64,000 nucleotides of DNA from an uncultured Cyclobacteriaceae bacterium (GTDB taxonomy: Bacteria > Bacteroidota > Bacteroidia > Cytophagales > Cyclobacteriaceae): positions 430,777-494,776 of the forward strand of contig CAKZRQ010000012.1 of the NCBI GenBank assembly GCA_937146645.1. Direction: 5' to 3'. Under the pieces are notes generated by a model. That model worked only from the letters and a program-made list of their open reading frames with translations. It was not told the DNA's origin and ran no database searches. This document shows, one piece after another, positions 50,169-58,650 of this stretch (the stretch's first letter is position 1; every line of letters begins with the position of its first letter). The translations under genes and the position numbers were made by a program.

Positions 50169-50783
50169 ATGGAAACTTTGGCCAATATCGATATTAAGAA
50201 CGCGTTTGAATCCGGGTATTCATATCAGGAGTTCAAAGATCTCACTGATCAGCTATTAGCGGAAAACAGGACTACAGGTCCAAATCAGTCCGAAACCTAT
50301 ATTGAATATACACGCCTTAATCAGAGGAGGATGAAGCGCTGGGATAAAACTGGCAAGCTTTCTGAGGCGGTTCAAAAAGCTGTTTCTGAAATTAAAGTTC
50401 CACAAAACTGGTTGGTGATCACAGAGGCTTGGTGTGGAGATGGGGCACAAAACATCCCATTTATTCAGAAACTTGCTGATCTGAATCCTTTAATAAAAAC
50501 CAGTTATATCATGAGGGATGAAAATCCTGAGATTATGGATCAATACCTTACGAATGGAGCTCGATCGATTCCAATATTGGTTGCATTTGATGAGTCTTTT
50601 GAAAAGGAGTTTTTTGTATGGGGTCCGAGGCCTGAATTCCTTCAAAATCGATTGAGAGAATATAAAATTGATCCGAAGGGTGTGAGCTCCAAAGAATTCT
50701 CAGAAGGCACCCACCTTTGGTACGCCAGAGATAAAAATCAAGCTATTGACGCTGAGTTATTGGAATTGATTTCCAATCTTTAA
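50169..50783 (+). CDS. Thioredoxin-family protein (single-Cys active site)
   Basis: 204 residues. WLVITEAWCGDGAQNIPFIQKLADL has the W-C-G-D-A-type site common in Bacteroidota thioredoxin-like proteins. There is only one Cys in the motif, and the cis-Pro loop is ARSIPILVAFDE. There is no signal peptide, so it is cytoplasmic. Probably a bacillithiol- or monothiol-type redoxin or chaperone-like protein; substrate unknown. It lies 32 bases after the DUF1232 gene. Confidence 0.85.
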   Translation: METLANIDIKNAFESGYSYQEFKDLTDQLLAENRTTGPNQSETYIEYTRLNQRRMKRWDKTGKLSEAVQKAVSEIKVPQNWLVITEAWCGDGAQNIPFIQKLADLNPLIKTSYIMRDENPEIMDQYLTNGARSIPILVAFDESFEKEFFVWGPRPEFLQNRLREYKIDPKGVSSKEFSEGTHLWYARDKNQAIDAELLELISNL

Positions 50784-50788
50784 GCCAA

Positions 50789-51508
50789 ATGAAGGCGGCG
50801 ATAATTTCTGGTACATCTGGTCTGGTGGGTATGCAAACTCTCCATCAGTTGCTTAAAAATCCCGAGTATGATTATGTGATTAGCGTGGGCCGTAGAAAGC
50901 TAGCCTTGAAGCATCAGAAACTCGTTCAGCTCTCTGGTGATGTCCTGGAAATTGATGATTGGAATTGGTCAGAGATGCTCGTTGAAGAAGATATTCGAGG
51001 TGACTTCCAGAATCTAAAGGCTTCCATGGAGTCGGGAGAGGTAGAAATGCATTCATTTTGTTCCTTGGGTACCACGATCAAAAATGCGGGATCTCAGGAA
51101 AGATTTCGGGTAATTGATCACGATATGGTTTTGGCGATAGCCAAATGGTCAAAATCAATCGGAGCCAGTAAATTCCTGTATGTTTCAGCTTTAGGAGCAG
51201 ACCCGAATTCCTCCGTTTTTTACAACAAAACCAAAGGGCAGGTGGAGGAAAGTCTAAAAGGATTGGACTTTGGCTACTTAGGATTATTCAGACCTTCGCT
51301 TCTCATGGGGAATAGAAACGAATTTCGTTTTGGTGAGCAGGTAGCCACGATTCTTTCCAAGCCATTGGTTTGGTTCAAGCTACTTAAGAACGTTCGGCCT
51401 ATTTATGATTATCAGGTAGCCAAAGCAATGGTCATAACTGCGCTTCAAGAGCATACAAATAAGGTAGAGATTATTCCATCGGGTCAAATACAAGACATCA
51501 GTAAATGA
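50789..51508 (+). CDS. NAD(P)-binding Rossmann-fold protein (HTATIP2-like)
   Basis: 239 residues. SGTSGLVGMQTLHQLL is the dinucleotide loop, and VGRR, CSLGTTIKNAGSQERFRVIDHDMVLAIAKWSKSIGASKFLYVSALGADPNSSVFYNKTKGQVEESLKGLDFGYLGLFRPSLLMG follows the HTATIP2/YbjT pattern with a YxxxK (YNKTK). Related to the protein at 21648-22319 but in better catalytic shape. It starts 5 bases after the previous gene and overlaps dtd by 4 bases. Confidence 0.85.
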   Translation: MKAAIISGTSGLVGMQTLHQLLKNPEYDYVISVGRRKLALKHQKLVQLSGDVLEIDDWNWSEMLVEEDIRGDFQNLKASMESGEVEMHSFCSLGTTIKNAGSQERFRVIDHDMVLAIAKWSKSIGASKFLYVSALGADPNSSVFYNKTKGQVEESLKGLDFGYLGLFRPSLLMGNRNEFRFGEQVATILSKPLVWFKLLKNVRPIYDYQVAKAMVITALQEHTNKVEIIPSGQIQDISK

Positions 51509-51957
51509 AACTAGTTATCCAGAGAGTCAGCGAGGCATCAGTAAAAATCGATGGGCAGATTAAAGGAGATATCGGCCTTGGACTTATGGTCTTGATTGGG
51601 ATTGAGGACGAAGATGGACAGGATGATATCGATTGGTTATCAAATAAGTTGGCGAATCTGCGGGTGTTTCCAGATGAAAATGAAGTCATGAATAAATCTC
51701 TTCTGGATGTAAATGGAGAGGTACTTTTGATTTCTCAGTTCACTCTTCATGCCAGTACGAAAAAAGGGAATAGACCTTCCTACATAAAGGCTGCCAAGCC
51801 CGATGTTTCGATTCCCCTTTACGAGAAGTTTGTGGCAAAGATGAATTCCATTTTGCCGACCGAAGTTCAGACTGGAGAGTTTGGGGCGGATATGAAGGTT
51901 AGCCTTATAAACGATGGTCCTGTTACCATCATTATCGATTCGAAGAATAAAGAATAA
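51505..51957 (+). CDS. dtd: D-aminoacyl-tRNA deacylase
   Basis: 150 residues, full length. MKLVIQRVSEASVKIDGQIKGDIGLGLMVLIGIEDEDG opens the fold. LLISQFTLHASTKKGNRPSYIKAAKPD contains the SQFTL active site (Ser-Gln-Phe-Thr), and MKVSLINDGPVTIIID the Gly-cis-Pro-like NxGPVT motif. It removes D-amino acids and misloaded Gly from tRNAs. The start overlaps the previous stop (ATGA). A strong terminator follows immediately. Confidence 0.96.
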   Translation: MKLVIQRVSEASVKIDGQIKGDIGLGLMVLIGIEDEDGQDDIDWLSNKLANLRVFPDENEVMNKSLLDVNGEVLLISQFTLHASTKKGNRPSYIKAAKPDVSIPLYEKFVAKMNSILPTEVQTGEFGADMKVSLINDGPVTIIIDSKNKE

Positions 51958-51985
51958 AAAAGCCGGCTATTAAACCGGCTTTTGA
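51957..51985. terminator. Bidirectional intrinsic terminator after dtd
   Basis: AAAAGCCGG and CCGGCTTTT flank a CTATTAAA loop, with A and T tracts on the two sides. It can end dtd on the plus strand and the metalloprotease gene on the minus strand, whose stop is 20 bases away. Confidence 0.88.
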
Positions 51986-52005
51986 TATTTTCTTGGAAGT
52001 ATTAT

Positions 52006-53079
52006 TTACTGTACTTCTATAATTCCGATTGGTCCTCTTAACTCCTCCATGTTTGCAATATCAATTCCATGTTCTCCATGAACCCTGGCAGATACGCCAG
52101 CAGTACCCCTTGGAAGATCATACTTCTCCGCTGCAGCAGAAGTTCCATAGCCCATATCTCTTAAAGAACCGGCAGTAATTCTGCTCAATGGATTATCTCC
52201 AAGATTCAAAAACCCTGTCATTAGTTCATTATCCAATACTAATTCATCCCAGTGAGAAAGCGCTGACCCAGGTCCTCCTATGAATTGGATTGGAAGAAAC
52301 TCTGTTCCTCCTTCGTTTTTCCAAAATTGATTCCCCCAGCGGCCATCAAAATATGGGAACCCATCTTCATTGAATTTTCTCAACTCGCGATTAAAATCCC
52401 ATAGGGTGCCTATACCTAAAACATGGCCCATTTCATGAACGATCACTTCATCAAGTAGTTCAAAAGCTTCTAGTGTTGCTAAATCTGCCACATCAAAAAA
52501 CATAAATCCTGTTGTGGTGAGATTATCAACGTTTCGAATGAAGTTAGGGCCTGCAGCGCCTAGTGTTCCTCCGGGACCATCAATGGGTGCTAGCACTACC
52601 TCTATAAGAAGATCGTCGATTACACCCCCTTCTAGGACAACAGGAGGAAATCCAAAGAACGCTGAAGGAATATCTCCACCAACAGCTTCAATGGATGGAA
52701 CATCTTTAATGATTACTTTTTCCCACCGATCTATAGCAAGATCAAATGCTGCCCTTTGAGCTTCAGTGGGAGCTGGGAAAAATCCCCCTAAGTCTTGGAA
52801 TACAAGCTGTATATCAAAACGATTTTTTGCTGCCCCCTTTCCTCGAGAGGCCTCATCGAGCTGATAGTCTTCTATGTTCTCAACGAGTTTTCCCTTAAGT
52901 CGGATTAATTCCGATTGAGGTTTAATTAGCTCGACTTTAGTCACTTCTAACTGTTGACTAGGGTCTATTGGAGCCTCTTCTGTGACTTCAGAACAAGAGT
53001 ACGAAAATGATCCGATTGCAATAGCTAATGCAATCGTTCCAATTTTTCTAAATTGGTTGAATGTGTGTGGTTTTTTCAT
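52006..53079 (-). CDS. Leishmanolysin-like zinc metalloprotease lipoprotein
   Basis: 357 residues. Lipoprotein signal ending SYSC (Cys29). The catalytic motif VIVHEMGHVLGIGTLWD (His215, Glu216, His219) fits the HExxHxxGxG(T/F)xW pattern of M8-like metzincins. The third His is probably in ALSHWDE and the Met-turn in NELMTGF, both downstream as expected, and LSRITAGSLRDMGY is also typical. It probably hydrolyses protein at the cell surface. The pro-region lacks an obvious cysteine switch. The 147 bases upstream are very AT-rich and shared with the ABC gene. Confidence 0.87.
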   Translation of the reverse strand: MKKPHTFNQFRKIGTIALAIAIGSFSYSCSEVTEEAPIDPSQQLEVTKVELIKPQSELIRLKGKLVENIEDYQLDEASRGKGAAKNRFDIQLVFQDLGGFFPAPTEAQRAAFDLAIDRWEKVIIKDVPSIEAVGGDIPSAFFGFPPVVLEGGVIDDLLIEVVLAPIDGPGGTLGAAGPNFIRNVDNLTTTGFMFFDVADLATLEAFELLDEVIVHEMGHVLGIGTLWDFNRELRKFNEDGFPYFDGRWGNQFWKNEGGTEFLPIQFIGGPGSALSHWDELVLDNELMTGFLNLGDNPLSRITAGSLRDMGYGTSAAAEKYDLPRGTAGVSARVHGEHGIDIANMEELRGPIGIIEVQ

Positions 53080-53226
53080 TTTGTAGATTTTGAGTTTAAA
53101 AATTCTGTCATAGGATATTAATTAAAATTGATGAAAACTGTATAGGAATATTACAAAATAATCTAAAATATGTTATACAACACTGTTGCATTTAAATTAT
53201 AAATAAAAAAAAACGTATGATATCAC

Positions 53227-54711
53227 ATGGAAAATGGATTTGGAATGAATCCCTTTTTTGAAATAGATGAGGCTGAAATTTTTTGGAGGGGTAAAAAGGT
53301 TTTTTCCAATCTTTCATTTACTATAAATCACGGGGATTGCTGGGCAATCATATCAAAGTCAGGTGAACTTCAATCCGCCTTTTTACAGACGATCCTGGGT
53401 AGAACTTTGCTGAAATCAGGTCAAATGTCTTACGACTTCGCTGCAGGGTATTTGGAGAAAATGGAAACTAAAGGAGAGGTTCATAGTCCTCAGGATTTGA
53501 TTTCATTTGTGTCTCATGAGTATAAATTCAGGAACAAGTCAAATCTTCAGAACTTTTATTTCCAACAGCGATTTAATTCCTCAGAAGTTGATGAAGCGCT
53601 TACCGTATCTGAGTATTTGAAAGAGTTTGGCGTCCCTAGTGAAGCGGGTTGGACCGTGGAGAAAGTCTCAGACTTGATGAGGTTGAATCATCTTTTAGAT
53701 GAATCTATTCTTAAGCTTTCGAATGGAGAAACCAGAAGACTAGCCATCGCCTTAGGGCTTCTAAAGCAGCCAAGGCTTTTTCTAATGGATCATCCGACTA
53801 CCGGTTTGGATCGAAAAAGCAGGGAAACCTTTGGGGAGGTTCTCAAAAATATTTTAGCTGAAGGGGTTCATGTGATCTTGACTTGCTCGGAAAATGAAAT
53901 TCCCGATGGAGTTACTGAAATCGGTTTTCTAGATAAATCTGGATTCAATATTTCCTCAAGGGATACCATTCATTCTCAACCAGAAGCTGAGGATCATTTC
54001 CCAATGGATAAGAAGGAGCTTCTTGAACTTTCCATTAGAACTGATTTGGTGCAAGGTGAAATGATCAGGCTCCAGAAGGTGAAGATCAAATATGGAGAAA
54101 AGGTAATTCTGGAAGACTTAGATTGGAGAGTGGATGCTGGTGAAAGATGGCAGGTTAAAGGCCCTAATGGATCTGGAAAGTCAACCCTAATTTCTCTGCT
54201 TGTCGGGGAGAATCCACAGGCTTATTCTCAGGATATTTGGCTATATGGAAAGAAGCGAGGAACTGGAGAAAGCATTTGGGATATAAAAAGACCTGTGGGT
54301 TTTGTAGCTCCTGAATTGGCTCGATTCTTTCCAGCAAATCAAACTTGTAGAAAGGTGATTTTATCTGGCCTTTTTGATACCATGGGACTTTTTAGAAAAC
54401 CTTCAGATGAACAAAATAAACTAGCTGATCGCTGGATTAAGTTGTTTGGTTTGGAGTCAGCGGAAAATGCTTTAATCCAGCGTGCTTCCTTACGAGATCA
54501 AAGATGGACTTTGCTCGCTAGAGCCTTAATTAAGAAGCCCAGGTTATTAATCCTCGATGAAGCTTCTCAAGGCTTGGATGATGCACAAAGAAAGGTTTTT
54601 AAAAATACCATTGAGACTCTTTGCCAAAATTCAAATATTACATTGATCTACGTGAGCCACTACGATTCGGATGTTCCCGAATCGGTGGATAAGATTTTAG
54701 ATATGGGCTAA
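53227..54711 (+). CDS. ModF-like protein with two ABC ATPase domains
   Basis: 494 residues, no membrane part. The N-terminal domain (1-235) has lost Walker A (IISKSGELQS at 41-50) but keeps a good signature (LSNGETRR, 164-171) and Walker B with D-x-H (LFLMDHPTTGLD). The C-terminal domain (280-494) has a perfect Walker A (GPNGSGKST, 310-318) and Walker B (LLILDEASQGLD), but a poor signature (ASLRDQRW). One composite ATP site could form, from the second Walker A/B with the first signature. ModF proteins are associated with molybdate metabolism, but no mod genes are seen here. It overlaps the next gene by one base. Confidence 0.87.
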   Translation: MENGFGMNPFFEIDEAEIFWRGKKVFSNLSFTINHGDCWAIISKSGELQSAFLQTILGRTLLKSGQMSYDFAAGYLEKMETKGEVHSPQDLISFVSHEYKFRNKSNLQNFYFQQRFNSSEVDEALTVSEYLKEFGVPSEAGWTVEKVSDLMRLNHLLDESILKLSNGETRRLAIALGLLKQPRLFLMDHPTTGLDRKSRETFGEVLKNILAEGVHVILTCSENEIPDGVTEIGFLDKSGFNISSRDTIHSQPEAEDHFPMDKKELLELSIRTDLVQGEMIRLQKVKIKYGEKVILEDLDWRVDAGERWQVKGPNGSGKSTLISLLVGENPQAYSQDIWLYGKKRGTGESIWDIKRPVGFVAPELARFFPANQTCRKVILSGLFDTMGLFRKPSDEQNKLADRWIKLFGLESAENALIQRASLRDQRWTLLARALIKKPRLLILDEASQGLDDAQRKVFKNTIETLCQNSNITLIYVSHYDSDVPESVDKILDMG

Positions 54712-55988
54712 TGGGAAATTCTGAAAATAGAAGGAGGTTCATAGGCAAACTAGGTGCGGGTTTAGTAGGCACCTCTTTTTTAGATACTGAGGCCTTTGCC
54801 GAAGGGACAGGCGAAAAAAGCCCAATGCCAGATCCGAAATCACAAGATTTTTGGAAAGAGCTGAGAAAACAATTTCCCCTTCGCACTAACCGAGTTTATT
54901 TCAATAATGGCACATTTGGTCCCGCTCCTTTCCCTGTGGTGGATGCTTTGAAATCCAGTATAGATGAGATTTATACCTCAGGTGAATATGGAAATTATAA
55001 GAAGGAGAGAAAGATCCTGGCAGATTTTGTTGGGGTAAGGGAGTCGGAGATAAGTCTCACTCATAATACCACCGAGGGAATCAATATTATGGCTTGGGGC
55101 ATTCCTCTAAAGTCAGGTGATGAGGTGATCCTGAGCAAACATGAGCATGTAGGGAATGGCTTACCATGGCTGAATCGAGCCAAATTAGATGGCATAGTTC
55201 TGAAGACTTTCGAACCAAAATCCACTTCAGAACAAAATTTTGAGGCGATCAAGAAATTGGTGACTCCAAAGACTCGAGTGATCGCCATACCTCATGTGAC
55301 TTGTACGACTGGATTGGTTTTTCCAGTGAAAGAGATTTGTGACTGGGCTGCATCAAAGAACATTTTTACAGCGATTGACGGGGCGCATGGGGCCGGGACA
55401 TTTGATTTGAATCTTGAAGAGTTAGGCTGTGATTTTTACGCTAGCTGTTACCATAAATGGATGCTCGGTCCAGTGGGAACTGGCTTTCTATACGTGAAGG
55501 AAGATAAACTTGATCAACTTCAGGCTATTCAGGTAGGAGGCTATTCCGATATCGGTTGGGATATTACTGCTGAACCTCCGACTTTCGAAGGGTATGTATC
55601 AACAGCTCATAGATATGATTACGGCACCCAGAGCAGACCTCAATATGTCGGAGCTGCTGCTGCTGCTGAGTTCCAACAAGCCATCGGTAAGACTAGAGTA
55701 GAGGAGCGATTGAGAGAATTAAATAATCATCTATTTCTTGGACTTTCTGAAATTGGAGAAAGAATTAGAATTCTAACTCCTGAAGAGGAATCATCTCGTA
55801 TATCCATGATTTCGTTTCAGTCCAAGAGTCTTGATTATCAGACATTGGCAAAAGAACTGTCAAGGTCTGGATTTAGAATTCGCCAGGTTCCCGAGAGTAA
55901 TGTGAATGCTATTCGAGTCAGCACCCATATTTACAATAGCCTTGATGAAATTGATCGATTTGTGAAAACGCTGGAGGAACTAGTTTGA
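54711..55988 (+). CDS. Class V aminotransferase-fold PLP enzyme with Tat-type signal
   Basis: 425 residues. The N-terminus RRRFIGKLGAGLVGTSFLDTEAFAEG is a plausible twin-arginine signal. The PLP-binding lysine lies in SCYHKWMLGPVGTGFLYV, with AIDGAHGAGTF (Asp and His near PLP) and THNTTEGINIMAWGI. The fold is that of isopenicillin-N epimerase/cysteine desulfurase-like proteins; the exact reaction is unknown. An exported PLP enzyme is unusual, and Tat export would allow folding with cofactor in the cytoplasm. Its start overlaps the stop of the ABC gene. Confidence 0.87.
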   Translation: MGNSENRRRFIGKLGAGLVGTSFLDTEAFAEGTGEKSPMPDPKSQDFWKELRKQFPLRTNRVYFNNGTFGPAPFPVVDALKSSIDEIYTSGEYGNYKKERKILADFVGVRESEISLTHNTTEGINIMAWGIPLKSGDEVILSKHEHVGNGLPWLNRAKLDGIVLKTFEPKSTSEQNFEAIKKLVTPKTRVIAIPHVTCTTGLVFPVKEICDWAASKNIFTAIDGAHGAGTFDLNLEELGCDFYASCYHKWMLGPVGTGFLYVKEDKLDQLQAIQVGGYSDIGWDITAEPPTFEGYVSTAHRYDYGTQSRPQYVGAAAAAEFQQAIGKTRVEERLRELNNHLFLGLSEIGERIRILTPEEESSRISMISFQSKSLDYQTLAKELSRSGFRIRQVPESNVNAIRVSTHIYNSLDEIDRFVKTLEELV

Positions 55989-56005
55989 GAATTTGGCTTT
56001 GGCCG

Positions 56006-56623
56006 CTAGGCCAAATCAAAAGCCATCTGAATACCTTCGATGACCATGGTAGTACCTATGATGGCGATAATGAGTCCCATGATTTTCCCGATCACAGTAA
56101 TCACATTTTCACCTACTTTAGCCACAATTTTCTCACTGGCAACGAATGCGATATAGGTCAGCCAACAAATAAAGGCGAAAATAGCGATCACTATACCGAT
56201 CTGAATTATTCCTCCATCCGAGACAAAATTGGCTGCTGTGACAATAGTTCCTGGTCCGGCGAGAATCGGGATGGCTAGTGGCGAGATGGCAATATTCTCG
56301 TCCAAATTAGGTGATTCCACATGCTTGGAGCCGGACTTTTTCGACTCCAACATATCGAAACCTACCTTAAATATGAGTAGCCCACCTGTAAGCTTAAATG
56401 CAGGAATAGTAATGCCAAAGAGCTCAAAAATGAACTTGCCTAAAAGAATGAAAGCGCAGACGATAACGAAAGCGGTAAACGTGGATTTCTTCGCGATTCT
56501 TTTTTGTTCTTCCGCAGGCGCCCCTTCTACCAAAGATGAGAATATGGGAACATTTGCCACAGGATTCATGATGGCAATGATGCCAGTAAAAACCGAGAGG
56601 GCGAAGGAAACTAGCTCGTTCAT
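56006..56623 (-). CDS. MarC-family membrane protein
   Basis: 205 residues with six membrane segments. MNELVSFALSVFTGIIAIMNPVANVPIF and AISPLAIPILAGPGTIVTAANFV contain the paired N-P and A-G-P-G motifs of the MarC (UPF0056) family. Members are inner-membrane proteins of unsettled role, once linked to multiple antibiotic resistance. It converges on the class V aminotransferase gene with a 17-base gap. Confidence 0.94.
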   Translation of the reverse strand: MNELVSFALSVFTGIIAIMNPVANVPIFSSLVEGAPAEEQKRIAKKSTFTAFVIVCAFILLGKFIFELFGITIPAFKLTGGLLIFKVGFDMLESKKSGSKHVESPNLDENIAISPLAIPILAGPGTIVTAANFVSDGGIIQIGIVIAIFAFICWLTYIAFVASEKIVAKVGENVITVIGKIMGLIIAIIGTTMVIEGIQMAFDLA

Positions 56624-56724
56624 AATCGACTAATATAAGATTTGCAGGTTAATGTCTCGGAATAAAAGTAAGATGTTCCGGGACTCTGGTTTTCTGTGAA
56701 GGAAATTATTGACAATTTTAACCT

Positions 56725-57069
56725 ATGGAAAAAGGAAAAGAAATCACGATTTCTGAAGCCCAGGAATTGGTGGATCACTGGATAAAAACTGTAGGTGTTA
56801 GATATTTTAATGAGCTAACCAATATGGCGATCCTTACGGAGGAAGTAGGGGAGTTGGCAAGATTGATGGCTAGAACCTATGGAGAGCAGTCTTTTAAAGA
56901 ATCCGATAAGGGAAAAGACCTGGGAGATGAAATGGCTGATGTTCTTTGGGTGTTGATCTGCCTGGCTAATCAAACTGGGGTAGATCTTACTGAGGCTCTA
57001 AGAAAGAACTTTGAGAAGAAGAATATCCGCGATGTAGACAGGCATAAGAATAATGAAAAGCTAAAATGA
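56725..57069 (+). CDS. MazG-like nucleotide pyrophosphohydrolase
   Basis: 114 residues. NMAILTEEVGELARLMAR and KDLGDEMADVLWVLICLANQTGVDL give the E-x-x-E and E-x-x-D metal sites of the all-alpha NTP-pyrophosphatase superfamily. It probably cleaves non-canonical NTPs to NMP and PPi. The single short domain is typical of housekeeping Bacteroidota copies. Confidence 0.92.
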   Translation: MEKGKEITISEAQELVDHWIKTVGVRYFNELTNMAILTEEVGELARLMARTYGEQSFKESDKGKDLGDEMADVLWVLICLANQTGVDLTEALRKNFEKKNIRDVDRHKNNEKLK

Positions 57070-57094
57070 AAAAGCCCCGATTGGGGCTTTTTTT
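57070..57094. terminator. Intrinsic terminator shared by mazG-like and DUF465 genes
   Basis: AAAAGCCCC and GGGGCTTTT flank a GATT loop, with seven T on the plus side. It starts at the mazG-like stop, and its far end touches the stop of the convergent DUF465 gene. Confidence 0.9.
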
Positions 57095-57329
57095 AGTTCT
57101 CTTTTAGAAAGCTGTAAATCTCGTCTTTAAGCCTTACCCTTTCGGATCTTTTGTGATTCAAGGTTTCATCTGAAGCTGGCTCAGCGTCTGATTCTATTCG
57201 GTAAATTTCATGATCCAATTCATCATACTCTTCAAAAAGCTTTTTGAAATGGGCATTGTCAGTTTTCATTGTATGAATTTTTTCCTCGAATTCAGGAAAG
57301 GCGTCTATTAGGTTATGCTTCTTGATCAT
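57093..57329 (-). CDS. Small YdcH/DUF465 family protein
   Basis: 78 residues. LIDAFPEFEEKIHTMKTDNAHFKKLFEEYDELDHEIYRIE follows the DUF465/YdcH pattern (H-L-x-x-F-P-E...I...L...N..F..L..eY..ld..I..iE), a helical hairpin. Function unknown. Its stop falls inside the shared terminator. Confidence 0.88.
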   Translation of the reverse strand: MIKKHNLIDAFPEFEEKIHTMKTDNAHFKKLFEEYDELDHEIYRIESDAEPASDETLNHKRSERVRLKDEIYSFLKEN

Positions 57330-57415
57330 TTTGGTAAAATTTTATCTGATAGACAATACTAACATGAGCCTCCAAGAAAGAATATGACGATTGTCAGTTG
57401 GATGAAATTATTTGA

Positions 57416-57886
57416 TCAATCCAAGAAAAAATCCTCGATCTCGAAACGATGTGTTTGTTTGTAAACAGGGATTGTGATAAGTGAATATTGCTGAGCTCCA
57501 GAAAAATATAGGTCATTTCCTCGGCGGTTAGCAGATAAATGTTCCCATTTTCGGCCTAGCATCAAGCCATGCAGCATACTATCCGATTCCTCTTTATCTA
57601 CCTCTCCGGTGAAAGGGTCATAAACGATAAAAGCGGTTAAACCATTAATCATTGAAAAATCCACTTTCTCGGCTTTGATATCCCTTGTGCTAATAGTTCT
57701 GTTCCCAAATTCATCGTTAATGGCACTTTTGGAAAAGGAGACGAGAACCAAGGCGACTACGATAAAGCCGAGAACACTACCACGTTTTTTAAGTGTAGCG
57801 CTCCAGTTCATAATTAGTGAGAAAATGAAATAAAAAAAGTAAATGAGAATAGCGAAGTTCAAGATGCTCCAAATAAGATCGATCAT
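57416..57886 (-). CDS. Membrane protein of unknown function
   Basis: 156 residues. Two membrane helices (IWSILNFAILIYFFYFIFSLIM, about 5-26, and VLGFIVVALVLVSFS, about 38-52) are followed by a soluble domain of about 100 residues ending EIEDFFLD. No recognisable domain. The ATG at 57886 lies just behind an AT-rich perfect hairpin that follows comB. Confidence 0.65.
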   Translation of the reverse strand: MIDLIWSILNFAILIYFFYFIFSLIMNWSATLKKRGSVLGFIVVALVLVSFSKSAINDEFGNRTISTRDIKAEKVDFSMINGLTAFIVYDPFTGEVDKEESDSMLHGLMLGRKWEHLSANRRGNDLYFSGAQQYSLITIPVYKQTHRFEIEDFFLD

Positions 57887-57891
57887 AACAA

Positions 57892-57920
57892 AAAGTTTTA
57901 TTTAAAATAAATAAAACTTT
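57892..57920 (-). terminator. AT-only perfect hairpin after comB
   Basis: AAAGTTTTATTT and its exact 12-base reverse complement flank a 5-base loop. On the minus strand it ends in a short T run before the next gene. It has only two G-C pairs in total, so it is weak as a terminator but too regular to ignore. Confidence 0.5.
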
Positions 57921-57942
57921 AGTTAGATCAAAATAATTTTCT

Positions 57943-58650
57943 CTATGCCCATCTGATTAACTTAGATTCTACAACCTTTCCAACCAGATCAAAAGAGTCA
58001 TTTGTCAAGCAGAAATCGATATCCGCCTCGATATTGTGATTTTGAAGTCGCTTCGCGTGTGAGGCCTGAGACAGGAATCCTTTAAGATCATTACCTTCTT
58101 TTTCGAAAAGAGATGTCATAGCCAGAGATGCATCATCTTCGGATGAATGGGTCTCTTCAAGACCTTTGGCGAGAGCTCCTCCATACAGAGAATCCTCAAG
58201 GTTAAATTTCCCTTTCCATCCAGCACAAAAAATTAGAATGTCTCTGTCTTTTGATTGTAGATACTTGACGGTAGCAGAGATATTTGGGAAGGCTCCGATA
58301 AGGATCTCTTCAGCGTCCTTTGATTTAGAAAGAGCCAAAGTTCCATTAGTGGTGGTCATCGCTAATTTTTGGCCAGAATATTTCCCGTCCAAATAAGCTA
58401 TTGGTGAATTCCCTAGATCAAACCCTTCTACCTTTTGCCCATTTCGCTCTCCCGCTATTAAATAGCCTTTGGATTTCATCGCCCTGCATTCATCCAAACT
58501 GGCGAAGGTTTTGATTTCCGATACTCCATTCCCCAGTGCTGCCACCATAGTAGAAGTCGCTCTAAAAATATCAACTACGACAACAATTTTGCCTTCAAGA
58601 TTATGAAGATGAATTAGCTCGGGGCTTAGACAGATTTCCAGATTTTTCAT
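57943..58650 (-). CDS. comB: 2-phosphosulfolactate phosphatase
   Basis: 235 residues. [62 protein letters not shown] and [21 protein letters not shown] match the ComB family. It yields sulfolactate, a step toward coenzyme M in archaea; Bacteroidota lack that coenzyme, so here it may serve sulfonate or sulfonolipid metabolism. The start overlaps the gcvT stop by 4 bases. Confidence 0.9.
   Translation of the reverse strand: MKNLEICLSPELIHLHNLEGKIVVVVDIFRATSTMVAALGNGVSEIKTFASLDECRAMKSKGYLIAGERNGQKVEGFDLGNSPIAYLDGKYSGQKLAMTTTNGTLALSKSKDAEEILIGAFPNISATVKYLQSKDRDILIFCAGWKGKFNLEDSLYGGALAKGLEETHSSEDDASLAMTSLFEKEGNDLKGFLSQASHAKRLQNHNIEADIDFCLTNDSFDLVGKVVESKLIRWA

Noticed and set aside
53080..53226. 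Replication origin or AT-rich regulatory island between the metalloprotease and ABC genes
   Set aside because: It is simply AT-rich; I see no DnaA-box cluster or repeated motif.
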